Below are positions 1 to 12,100 of a DNA stretch of 64,000 nt, piece by piece; the stretch's first letter is position 1, and each line of letters starts with the position of its first letter. The notes beneath the pieces are model-generated. The model ran no database searches, was not told the DNA's origin, and saw nothing but the letters and a program-made list of their open reading frames with translations. Origin of the DNA: Cherax quadricarinatus (Eukaryota; Arthropoda; Malacostraca; Decapoda; Parastacidae); assembly GCF_038502225.1 (NCBI RefSeq), contig NC_091378.1:1090796-1154795 (forward strand), given 5' to 3'. A program made the translations under genes and the position numbers.

Positions 1-181
1 GGCACTGGACAAGCACCTAAAGTCGGTTCCTGATCAGCCGGGCTGTGGCTCGTACGTTGGTTTGCGTGCAGCCAGCAGTATTAGCCTGGTTGATCAGGCT
101 CTGATCCACCAGGAGGCCTGGTCACAGACCGGGCCGCGGGGGCGTTGACCCCTGGAACTCTCTCCAGGTAAACTCCAGGAA
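1..181 (+). mobile_element. CR1/L2-like LINE, 3' end fragment
   Basis: Cut by the left window edge. One frame reads the last residues of a LINE polyprotein (DKHLKSVPDQPGCGS ... ending RGR-stop near 147), followed by a short 3' tail. The same ending is found at the end of the longer element near 35893 and at 53690-53945, which identifies it as the conserved 3' end of one LINE family. The fragment itself has no RT core; the family assignment rests on the 33607-35893 copy. Confidence 0.75.
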
Positions 182-484
182 GGGGTTACTAGCCCCTTGC
201 TCCCGGCATTTTAGTCGCCTCTTACAACACGCATGGCTTACGGAGGAAGAATTCTGTTCCACTTCTACATGGAGATAAGAGGAAATAAACAAGAACAAGA
301 ACTAGAAAGAAAATAGCAAAAAACCCAGAGGGGTGTGTGTATATACTGTATATGCTTGTACATGTATGTGTAGTGTGACCTAAGTGTAAGTAGAAGTAGC
401 AAGACGTACCTGAAATCTTGCATGTTTATGAGACAGAAAAAAGGACACCAGCAATCATACCATCTTGTAAAACAATTACAGGAC
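182..484 (-). mobile_element. SINE-like repeat, head fragment
   Basis: This is the reverse complement of the head of the complete SINE-like copy at 45728-46194. It contains the conserved block GGGGCTAGTAACC and the block around CATGGGGAAGTGG, and it lacks the 3' tail. It abuts the CR1-like tail on one side and the RTE copy at 495 on the other, so this corner is three retroelements packed together. Confidence 0.75.
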
Positions 485-494
485 TTGTTACTTA

Positions 495-1791
495 TTTATT
501 TTTATTATCACACCGGCCGATTCCCACCAAGGCAGGGTGGCCCGAAAAAGAAAAACTTTCACCATCATTCACTCCATCACTGTCTTGCCAGAAGGGTGCT
601 TTACACTTCAGTTTAAACTGCAACATTAACACCCCTCCTTCAGAGTGCAGGCACTGTACTTCCCATCTCCAGGACTCAAGTCCGGCCTGCCGGTTTCCCT
701 GAACCCCTTCATAAATGTTACTTTGCTCACACTCCAACAGCACGTCAAGTATTAAAAACCATTTGTCTCCATTCACTCCTATCAAACACGCTCACGCATG
801 CCTGCTGGAAGTCCAAGCCCCTCACACACAAAACCTCCTTTACCCCCTCCCTCCAACCTTTCCTAGGCCGACCCCTACCCCGCCTTCCTTCCACTACAGA
901 TTGATACACTCTTGAAGTCACTCTGTTTCGCTCCATTCTCTCTACATGTCCGAACCACCTCAACAAACCTTCCTCAGCCCTCTGGACAACAGTTTTGGTA
1001 ATCCCGCACCTCCTCCTAACTTCCAAACTACGAATTCTCTGCATTATATTCACACCACACATTGCCCTCAGACATGACATCTCCACTGCCTCCAGCCTTC
1101 TCCTCGCTGAAACATTCATCACCCATGCTTCACACCCATATAAGAGCGTTGGTAAAACTAAAATCTCATACATTCCCCTCTTTGCCTCCAAGGACAAAGT
1201 TCTTTGTCTCCACAGACTCCTAAGGGTACCACTCGCCCTTTTCCCCTCATCAATTCTATGATTCACCTCATCTTTCATAGACCCATCCGCTGACACATCC
1301 ACTCCCAAATATCTGAATACATTCACCTCCTCCATACTCTCTCCCTCCAATCTGATATCCAATCTTTCATCACCCAATCTTTTTGTTATCCTCATAACCT
1401 TACTCTTTCCTGTATTCACTTTTAATTTTCTTCTTTTGCATACCCTACCAAATTCATCCACCAATCTCTGCAACTTCTCTTCAGAATCTCCCAAGAGCAC
1501 AGTGTCATCAGCAAAGAGCAACTGTGACAACTCCCACTTTGTGTGATTCTTTATCTTTTAACTCCACGCCTCTTGCCAAGACCCTCGCATTTACTTCTCT
1601 TACAACCCCATCTATAAATATATTAAACAACCATGGTGACATCACACATCCTTGTCTAAGGCCTACTTTTACTGGGAAATAATTTCCCTCTTTCCTACAT
1701 ACTCTAACTTGAGCCTCACTATCCTCGTAAAAACTCTTCACTGCTTTCAGTAACCTGCCTCCTACACCATACACCTGCAACATCTGCCACA
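495..1791 (-). mobile_element. RTE-like LINE, 5'-truncated copy
   Basis: The 3' UTR is at 495-744 and reverse-transcriptase coding continues to 1791. Reading frames 1530-745 and 1792-1508 carry LLFADDTVLLG and LRQGCVMSPW. The frames are separated by a frameshift near 1545: compared with the copy at 61855, a TG dinucleotide is missing from the GTGTGTG tract. A 10-bp direct repeat, TTGTTACTTA, flanks the insertion at 485-494 and 1792-1801. The 5' part (endonuclease and RT N-terminus) is absent. It is a dead copy. Confidence 0.85.
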
Positions 1792-1801
1792 TTGTTACTT
1801 A

Positions 1802-3140
1802 CCTTAAAATATTAATATTAATGTGTGAGAGGTAAGTGACAGGGTGTTTATTGAATAAAATCAGAATGGCACACTATCATCCTCTAACTTGGCATTTAAA
1901 GCAAGAGGCTTACAACTCCTCTTTTTATTACAGCTAAGCTTAGATGCCATCGTCAATGAGAGCCAACTAGTTAACGAAAGAGTAAATGAGAGAGAGAACA
2001 AGATACAGTGTTCAGACAATGTAAGAACACAAACTGAACAGGTAGTGCGCGATCACTTTGTCAGGCGAAATAAATGCGTATTAATATGTGTCTGCTTTTA
2101 GTTCATTCCCGTACGTTTGTAAGAGTTTGTAAAACTTTTACCTCACAATATTTTTTTTATTATAATAATAATTACCTCACAATACAAATACTCTTACATT
2201 GTGTACAAGTTGTACAAGTTAGTACAGAATAAACAAACAGCAACACTCCCATTTTCATGCAACACACCATTTTTAGAGTGAAGATGATGATGATATTATC
2301 ATCATCATAATAAAAAAGTGCTAAACCCACAAGGGTCGTGAATTGCTATATGTAGAGTGAAGGCATACGAAAGGAATATTTTTCTACAGGTATCCCCCAG
2401 TGTTTGACTAGAGAAAACGTAATTCTTCCGATACTACCTACATAGCCACTTTGTAAACAAATCTCATATTTACGTCAATTTTTATTCTATGAGTGTATGT
2501 ATCATGTTTATATGCTATGTAACATATTTCTTATATAATTTTGAGGAAAATATCGTAGATGAAAGAAAGAAAGAAGTCTATATTAATGTAAAATAAGACA
2601 TTTAATGTGCCCAAGAGTGATGATTATTACGTACTATTGGCGTCATGAGTAGAGAGAGACTTAGTGATTTTAATGTATACCTGCACACCAGCACAGTGTG
2701 TAAGTATATTTAGGTACAGGTACACATAAGTATAATTATCAGAGTACATAAAAAATACTCAATAACTATAAAACACTTGAAATTTTGGAAAGTTTCCAGA
2801 CATAATAGATGTGGTCACAGAGAATGTAAACAAACCTGGTGGGGCGCACCGTATTTGAAAGACCGCTTGCCATATAGCAAATTTTGGTCATAATTTGACA
2901 TCGCCGTACTAGCGGAATGCCATAAAGCGGGGCCCTACTGTATTTGTAAAAATATAAAAATTGAATAAAGCAGGTTGGAAATATTTTTTTAACATGTTGA
3001 CTGTCTCCCATCAAGGCAGGAAATACTATTTTTATTGTCACTAATTAAGTTCCCAGAAAAAACAAGGCATCAGAAATACATACATAGGCTAGATATAATT
3101 CAGGTTTGCTTTCAGTGGTATACCATTTTTTTTCTGTTTT
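1802..3140. mobile_element. Degenerate DNA-transposon remnants
   Basis: No gene seen. Long stretches of this AT-rich region recur at 33286-33600, 35897-36530 and 43570-43795, including ATATCGTAGATG, GACATTTAATGTGCC and the end block GCCATAAAGCGGGGCCCTACTGTA (2919-2942). The last block resembles the terminal repeat of a Tigger/pogo-like element, and a partner end is present at 12562. A short cgctaaacc-type SINE piece lies at 2308-2345, and a reverse RTE-type tail at 2985-3030. Confidence 0.5.
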
Positions 3141-3142
3141 AG

Positions 3143-6100
3143 AAACGTGTAGTTGTGGATGTTGTTCATAGAAGTCAAGCAATTGAGGAAGGCTCCTGCT
3201 TCAAAGGAATCTATGGCTATGCCGGGTTGCCACGAAGATGCTGGTTGAATGATAGTCAGCGTGTTGTATTTTCTACCATGAAGTTTGACAATATCATTTT
3301 ATATGTTGTCAATGTTGGTAAGTAAGAATGTGTCTCAAATGCTTTTATGAACACACTGTAAAGTTTGAAAGCAATCATAATTGGTATTTTTGATTATTGA
3401 CCAGTAGAGTACAGTACATCAGTAATGTATTACATGAGGCACTGAGAAGAAAACCAAATGAACTCGCCAATTGGCAGTTTCGAGAAAATCACATATAACC
3501 TATTGTAACACATTTGCAACAATATCTGAGCAACCACCCATACAATTTTGATCAAACTGGTCTCATTTTAAAGCACATTTGCTGATCTTTAAGGTGGCAT
3601 GACACGTTTGTTGTTTTTCTCAAGAGCATAATCACTGTCTTTGGGTTTGACCACATGATCATAACTCCCATTATTCTCAATGGTATAAGGTAGGGTAAAA
3701 GGATGACCTCTCTAATTTGAGTGATGTATATGATACTTGAAAGAATGATGAACATTTGAGTATAGAAAACGCAATTTTCGTTCCTTTACCTTTGACATTC
3801 CTTTGACTTCCGAGAGTTTTTCTAACTCCCAGAGTCCAGCCCTAGGCCAGGCTCAGTGGCAAGTTTGTTGGCTTTCTTCTCAGCATCTCCCTCAGTGGGA
3901 GATGGCCAGTGTGTTCAAACAAAAAAGTATAAACACAGATAATATAATTTTTAATAATTGTCAACATAATTTTTTTTGTTTCAGTGTCTGGCATCATTAC
4001 AGAATTGCCTCATTTGGGAAGTGTTCAGGTCCTGGATGTATGTGATGACTGGGTCTTAGTGGATTTCTCCTATATCTCCCAGCCAAATCAAATCCTCTTG
4101 GGATATCTCCCACAGCAGGGACAAGAAAGGCAACTGCAACTAAAAGAGGTTAACTTTCTGTGTTGGTTAAGAGTGAAGCATCTCTCTGTCAACTTTATAA
4201 TATGTTCATCTTAACTACTTTCTTTTTTTTTTTTTTTGAACCATACAGTTTATAATATTTACAGTACAAGCATTTAGCATTCAAACATTATCATCATCAT
4301 CATTCCCAGAGTACTGTGTAGGTTTACACAGGTTGCATACAGTTATGACAATATTTCACAATTCCCTAATACTCATAGTATTTTGAGCAATATCAAAGTC
4401 AATTCAAAGATTTATTTCCACATGATGCAGTGTTTGTACAGAGATGGTGACATTTGGCTGTGCACGCAGAAAACCTGTGGTTATGCAGAGCATTTTGGGC
4501 AGATTAACTATAATGGGCGTGTCCGGGGAAGGGATGAGGGGGCAACGGCCAACCCCTGAGCCACTCTGAAAGTCATTTCTTACATAAAGTAAATATAAAA
4601 ACTATTGAAAAACATAGTGAGTTTAGCGACTCGGCTGTACTTATTTTTGGACATCCAAGCAAGGTGTCTGAACCTGGGCATAAATTATTGCACTGAGAAT
4701 CAATGAGCTAAAATATGCATATAAATAATTGTAAAAACAGTGAAGGTTTACTACTATAAATAAAATAATAATTTAGTTAATTATTTAACTGCTTTAATAC
4801 TAATATGAGGAGAAAGCAGTGAAGCTATACATGTATTTAATAATATTTGGAATGATGTGCATTGTGCTATTGCATGTGCAGTGCACCATTGCTTGAGTGT
4901 GTAGTGCATCATTGCTTGAGTGTGTAGCACACCACTGCTTGTGTGTGTGTAGTGCACCAATGCTTAAGTGTAGTGTACACAGCAGGGTATTCCTCCTCCC
5001 CTCCTAGTTACTACAAGGAAGAACGGTGTCCCTCCTGGACAGTTCCTGGATCCACCCTTGTTTTATAATCATTCTTATTAAGTGTTGTGCAGATTGTCTG
5101 CTATTTTCATTATTGCTTCATTTGTGCTCTTTTGAAGTCTGAATCCACACTGGCAAAACATCAGATATTTTATGTGGAACTGTGTAGGAATATATTTGTT
5201 TATTTATTATTTTTCAAATATTTTTGATAGTATTTTTAAATTTGGTCTATAAATGATAGAGTGCTCACTTCATTCCATGGTTGCTAGTGGTGACACAGAA
5301 TAACTTTAATTCTGAGTTAGAGAAGCTGAAAAACTCTACTAGTGAAAATAATGTACAGTAACTTACTGAAAAAATGTACTACCGAGGTGCCTAACTCAAC
5401 CTTCTTTATTAGTTCAGGTTTCTGCTTAACACTGAGAACCACACATTTCCTCCTCCTCTTGGTACCACCACTTGCTTTAGGGGCCATCATTAATTGCAAT
5501 TTGCTTAATATGTTAGTAAAGTCACACAAAACACTGTAGATCCAGGGAAAATTAACCCATGGCTCAGGGAGTAATGAAAAGAGACAGGTCCTGGGCAAGG
5601 CCACTCTAGCCAGTACTGGACAAACTTTGAAGTCATTGAACATGGTCCATTGCTTCAGAAGACAACTGGACATAACAACTACAGACAAAATCCAGAATTA
5701 CAGCTTTTTCATTTTTGTCCGATACTACCAAAGTTCTTTCAACAAACCGGCCATATCCCACCTAGGCAAGATGGCCCATAAAGAAAAACGAATTCTCTTT
5801 TTAAATTTAGTAATAGTATGTACAGGAGAAGAGGTTACTAGCTCCTTGCTCCCGGCATTTTAGTCGCCTCTTACGACACGCATGGAGGAATGGATTTCTT
5901 TCAACAAACCAGCCGTATCCCACCAAGGAGGAATAGATTTACACCTATGAAATTCTGAGAACATACTTGCAAAACTCCCAATTTTTTTGTACTGAGTAGC
6001 AACTTGACTGGTTCGGCAGGTAACATGTCGTCGTGAGATTCCTGGAGTGCCCAACCACTACTATTCACAGTGGACATTCATAAATGACACTCCACATCCT

Positions 6101-9100
6101 GAACTCAAGTACTCAGATATACCTGTTTCTGTCATCTATTATGGCCCAACCTCTCTTGAGCAAGGTAGGGATGGTACTGTAAAACTCTTTAGCTTCAGCT
6201 GCTTATATTGTATTGAAGACATGTTGTGATGTATGACATTCGTTTTGAGTTTAGTGCTTCAAAGCTAAATTAATATGACTTACTTACAGGCAATGAAAAA
6301 CGTCCATTGATTTGCTGGCCACATGGAGGGCCTCACTCTGTTGTCACGAATGTTTATTCAATGGCAGCAGCATTTTTCGTGAAACTTGGCTTCTCTATTG
6401 TTTTCCCTAACTATCGAGGATCTCTTGGTTTTGGAGAAGATGGTGTAAATTCTTTACCAGGCTATTGTGGTGTGACTGATGTATCTGATGTTCACAAGGC
6501 CACCCTGCAGTGCTTGCACAGGTTAGTGTGGCATCAGTAACTGTTAAAGATTTTAAATAAAAAAAATTGTAGGGAAATTACAGTTTAGGAGAGCAGGGAT
6601 ACCCTAGAAAATTATTTTAGGTTAGACAGTACTTGAGAATAAGGTGAAGGAAATAACATCGTTTCTAAAATGCCACGAAAAATTCTGAAACATAGAGCAG
6701 TGACAGATGATGAATATTAAATAAATTTGGGTAGAGTTGGTGGTGGTTTATTCTTCAGTAAACAGAACAAGTGTCTTATCATACAGGTCTTTGTCAAATG
6801 ATGACCAGTAACTCATTCAGCATCTGTTGACTTAATGGTATGGTTTTTTAATGGAGCTAGGGTTTACACCCCATTCAGAACACAAAATAGTACCACGTAA
6901 TGTGTATCCTAAGATGATGACACCCTTTGGGCTACAGTTTTCTATGTTATTGTAATTAACAAATAATCATTTTACATGGGCAGTGTATACCACAAGACTC
7001 ATTGAAGATACCATGAAATTATATTAGACATTGCCGGCAAATAATTGGTTAATAATACATACTGTAATAAATATCAGGTGGCTTCATTATTGAATTAACT
7101 GAATACCTGCCTTTTGTTTTGAATACTTTATATATAGACTGTAACATCACCACCTCTTCTTAGGAGGACATGCTCTGTACTTCACACTTGAGAGCTCATG
7201 CCTGGCTCTATTACAATACTGTGAAATACTGCTGTATTCTTTATAATTTTTAGAACTACCCAGTATAAGTAATATATTATTGTATCTTGTTTTTTCATAC
7301 CGGCCATCTCCTACTGAGGAAGGGTGACCTGAAAAAGTAGAAACAAAAAATTTTTCTTCTTTTTACATTTACTAATTTATACAGGAGAAGGGGTTACTAG
7401 CCCCTTGCTCCCGGCATTTTAGTCACCTCTTACGACGCGCATGGCTTACAGAGGAAGAATTCCTCTCCACTTCCCCATGGAGTGTTGTATCTTAATCATT
7501 ATGTATCTTTGCATAAAAGAAAGGTTGTACATGTTTTTCCAGATACTTTCTCATGGTTACAGGTTTTCTGATGTTCTTGATGATACACAAGTGTTCCTGT
7601 TTGGTGGGTCCCATGGAGGATTTCTAGTGACTCATCTGGCAGCTCAGTATCCAGTAAGTGCAAGTCTATCCTGATTAGGATAGACTGGCAGGAATGATAA
7701 GGAGAGATATTTGTGAGTGGTAATTTGTTGACTTGCCCCTTTATCTATCATCATTTTTTTTTTTTTTGTGATAACTTACCTATTACATCATCACCCCCTT
7801 ATCATAGCTACTTTATACATTCTCCTTCACCTGTCTTATTCATGTACTTTATACATTCTCCTTCACCTGTCTTATTCATGTACTTTATACATTCTCCTTC
7901 ACCTGTCTTATTCATGTACTTTATACATTCTCCGTATAGTAAATCAGGTAACTACTGTAGCTACCTATAGATTCTCCATCATCTGTTTTCTGCTTAATTA
8001 CATGTAATGTTATCCTAATATTAGATCAAGACTGTCCCATTGGTCCAGATTACATTCAATGCACAGAGGCCATTTGGATAAGATCTTTTCAATTATAGTC
8101 CAGTATGAACAAAGCTGATTTCAACATGACTCTTAAGAGTCAATAGCAAGTTTTTATTTTTTTTTAAACACATTGACCGTTTCCCACCAAGGCATTGTGA
8201 CCCGAAAAATAAGAAATACTCGTCATCACTCACTCCATCACTGTTTTACCAGAGGCATGTGTATTAGGCCTAATTATTACTTTATATTAGAAGATGATAG
8301 AGCTACCCATTGTTAAGTTCTGTTTTTTCTTAAGAAAATCTCTATTATGTATAGGCATAATGCTGACAGGTTTGGGTATGAAGATGAAGACAGTGTACAG
8401 AGCAAGTTTTAATAAGAACACCATTTTGTTTAGGGTTGAGCAAAATGTCCCAATAAATAATTTTTTCTGGATATTTAGATCTATGCTTATTACAAAAAAG
8501 TAATTTTTAAAAGAAGGTGTTATTAAGATTTACTCCTTTTGTAATAAAGAGTCCGGGATACATAAATACACACATTAATATAAATTAATCTTTAATATAT
8601 AAAAATCAACTATCTTTGGTCTAGAGGTATTTGAACTATGATATAATAATAATATGTATATGTTACTATAATAAATTATAATCAGCATTTTACTAAAATA
8701 TAATTAATAACCCTACACAGGGTACAATTCTTGACACTACTGTCACTATATATATATATCTCTATGCTAAAACAATAAATTATAAATAACATTTTTATAA
8801 TAATAAATTACAATCAACTGCCTCTCACGACACGAAGTCAGTCACACGACACTGTTCAGTGTACACTACAACCAGGCCATCTTCAGTGTCCCACGACACC
8901 CTTTTCATCTCAGTGTTCCACTACGGTCCTGTGCATATCTCAGTGTTCCACTCCATCGTACGTCCCTCAGTGTCACACTACGGTCCTGGCCCAGTTCAGT
9001 GTAACACTCCAACCTTTTCTTCATGTAATGTCCCACTAAACAGCATCTGACGACTCCGGCCCACAGTTGATCAACGTAGACGGTGAGTCCACAGACATCA

Positions 9101-12100
9101 CCGGTAGTCCAGTAAATCCTCTCCAAAGGCGGTTGACACACTGCTAGCCGAACACCATGCTGCAAGCTCACTGAATGCGGCCGTCAAGTAACTGAGGCCA
9201 ACAGACTCAGTGAGCTGCGGTGAGCGGTTCTTCTAACGCCAGTAGATAGGTACGATTCGGTGGTCAGGTACCTACTGCATAGACGTGTACCCTGAGGAGT
9301 TCAGGTACTTAATGTTGAAGCCAGTAGACGTGTACCCTTCGGTGGTCAGGTACCTACTGCTTAGGTGTGTACAGCGAGGCGCTCTGGTACATACTATTTC
9401 TAAAGCCAGTAGACGTGTACCCTTCGGTGGTCAGGTACCTACTGCTTAGGTGTGTACAGCGAGGCGCTCAGGTACATAATATTTCTAAAGCCAGTAGACG
9501 TGTACCCTTCGGTGGTCAGGTACCTACTGCTTAGGTGTGTACAGCGAGGCGCTCTGGTACATACTGTTACTAAAGCCAGTAGACGTGTACCCTTCGGTGG
9601 TCAGGTACCTACTGCTTAGGTGTGTACAGCGAGGCGCTCTGGTACATACTGTTACTAAAGCCAGTAGACGTGTACCCTTCGGTGGTCAGGTACCTACTGC
9701 TTAGGTGTGTACCGTGAGGCACTCAGGCTCTTACTGCTCTAAGGCCGGCTCAGCAGCCCCCACATTGGGTTTGATGACGCACCCAGTGGTACTGCCGGCC
9801 GGCAGGTTAACTATTTAACCGCTAGTTTGGCAGGGGCCGCAACACCCCCACCACAAAAGGACCGACACACAAAGATCAATGTAATATGTATCCCGAACCG
9901 TCATCCCGGATATGATCATCCAGAAATCATTCTTGATAATCATTATCATCCCGGACAGGCCACTCATATATTACAAAAAAGTAATTTTTAAAAGAAGGTG
10001 TTATTAAGATTTACTCCTTTTGTAATAAAGAGTCCGGGATACATAAATACACACATTAATATAAATTAATCTTTAATATATAAAAATCAACTATCTTTGG
10101 TCTAGAGGTATTTGAACTATGATATAATAATAATATGTATATGTTACTATAATAAATTATAATCAGCATTTTACTAAAATATAATTAATAACCCTACACA
10201 GGGTACAATTCTTGACACTACTGTCACTATATATATATATCTCTATGCTAAAACAATAAATTATAAATAACATTTTTATAATAATAAATTACAATCAACT
10301 GCCTCTCACGACACGAAGTCAGTCACACGACACTGTTCAGTGTACACTACAACCAGGCCATCTTCAGTGTCCCACGACACCCTTTTCATCTCAGTGTTCC
10401 ACTACGGTCCTGTGCATATCTCAGTGTTCCACTCCATCGTACGTCCCTCAGTGTCACACTACGGTCCTGGCCCAGTTCAGTGTAACACTCCAACCTTTTC
10501 TTCATGTAATGTCCCACTAAACAGCATCTGACGACTCCGGCCCACAGTTGATCAACGTAGACGGTGAGTCCACAGACATCACCGGTAGTCCAGTAAATCC
10601 TCTCCAAAGGCGGTTGACACACTGCTAGCCGAACACCATGCTGCAAGCTCACTGAATGCGGCCGTCAAGTAACTGAGGCCAACAGACTCAGTGAGCTGCG
10701 GTGAGCGGTTCTTCTAACGCCAGTAGATAGGTACGATTCGGTGGTCAGGTACCTACTGCATAGACGTGTACCCTGAGGAGTTCAGGTACTTAATGTTGAA
10801 GCCAGTAGACGTGTACCCTTCGGTGGTCAGGTACCTACTGCTTAGGTGTGTACAGCGAGGCGCTCTAAGCCAGTAGACGTGTACCCTTCGGTGGTCAGGT
10901 ACCTACTGCTTAGGTGTGTACAGCGAGGCGCTCAGGTACATAATATTTCTAAAGCCAGTAGACGTGTACCCTTCGGTGGTCAGGTACCTACTGCTTAGGT
11001 GTGTACAGCGAGGCGCTCTGGTACATACTGTTACTAAAGCCAGTAGACGTGTACCCTTCGGTGGTCAGGTACCTACTGCTTAGGTGTGTACAGCGAGGCG
11101 CTCTGGTACATACTGTTACTAAAGCCAGTAGACGTGTACCCTTCGGTGGTCAGGTACCTACTGCTTAGGTGTGTACCGTGAGGCACTCAGGCTCTTACTG
11201 CTCTAAGGCCGGCTCAGCAGCCCCCACATTGGGTTTGATGACGCACCCAGTGGTACTGCCGGCCGGCAGGTTAACTATTTAACCGCTAGTTTGGCAGGGG
11301 CCGCAACAATGCTCAATAACGACTATGAGGAAAAGACAGATTGCAGTATAATGCACATAAATGTCAGTAAATTTTATTACAGCTACTGAGACTGAGTCGA
11401 TATGTATGGCATCACGTAAACAAACCAAGGTGATGAGATGAAGTTGATGAGCCAGAAAGAAATGACCAGCAGTGCTGCCAGAGCACAGAACATTTAGCAG
11501 ACTTTTGTCTAACACTGTGACAGGAGGGTGCTACAGTACCTTCTTGGATGGTTGCTGTCTACATTCCTTAAAACTATTACTCTCTTCACTTAGCACCTCT
11601 AAGACTCTCTCCTCTATACTCCTCTCAGCCCTAACCCTTAAATACTTATAATCCACATTTGACACCCCACATTTATTCCAAATTGACAGATCTGTATCAT
11701 CATATGGCCTCTTCATTTGAAATGAACTTGTTAATATTAATATTAGCCATAACTTTCCTCCATAATATTAAAATTTGTTCCATAGATGAGTCTTAGTTGC
11801 ATAAGTTTTAAAATGGTTTAGGACTTGCCTGTCGTGGGTTCAAGCCTGTCCATTCTGTGATTTATTAAAATGTTCATTGGTTATGATAAATTATTAATAA
11901 GAATTTCTAAAACTTCCCTACTCAATAAAGCTATAATTTTAATGGGTATAAAATGTGAAAGCTTATCAGAAACTTTGTTAGTTTAATATAATTTTAAAGT
12001 GTCCCTTAATCTTGTTTTACTTAGTTACAAATAGACAATTATATTTTTTGTTTTGTTGCAACCGCAGAAAAATTCCAAATTGCTGAGTTCCGTGCAAAAA

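Larger units (their letters stand above)
4149..6019 (+). other. APEH intron with a degenerate tandem repeat and transposon debris
   Basis: At 4866-4985 a degenerate repeat of about 27-30 bp (variants of GTGTAGTGCACCATTGCTTGA) occurs about four times. A Tigger-type transposase remnant (5365-5490, - strand) and SINE pieces (5747-5930, - strand) are listed separately. The rest is unrecognised AT-rich sequence. Confidence 0.5.
8488..11308. mobile_element. LTR-type element with a very short internal region (TRIM/LARD-like)
   Basis: Two direct repeats, 8488-9844 (1357 bp) and 9969-11308 (1340 bp), flank 124 bp. The unit is bounded by the 5-bp direct repeat ATGCT (8483-8487 and 11309-11313), as expected for an LTR retrotransposon insertion. 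The repeats begin TATTAC and end GCAACA, a degenerate TG...CA-type pair. Their only length difference is 17 bp missing from one minisatellite unit in the second copy; elsewhere they look virtually identical, which suggests a recent insertion. The 124-bp middle has no gag or pol, no clear tRNA-like primer site and no polypurine tract. It could be a TRIM, an internally deleted copy, or a Penelope-type element with pseudo-LTRs. It sits in an APEH intron. Confidence 0.75.

Noticed and set aside
5999..6019. Upstream acceptor for the APEH exon at 5999
   Set aside because: The entering phase meets TAA at once, and the frame of the exon itself has TGA at 6005-6007; only 6019 leaves an open reading frame.
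7543..7562. Alternative acceptor of the APEH nucleophile exon at 7542
   Set aside because: With the incoming phase of the previous exon it gives the wrong frame; the acceptor at 7562 restores FSDVLDDTQVFLFGG and the expected family spacing.
9239..9745. CRISPR-like array
   Set aside because: Units are contiguous 85-mers with no unique spacers, in eukaryotic DNA within an LTR.
8859..10652. Paired 63- and 88-codon ORFs on opposite strands, present twice
   Set aside because: They are duplicated because the LTR is duplicated; there is no conserved domain and the sequence is built of short CAGTGT repeats.
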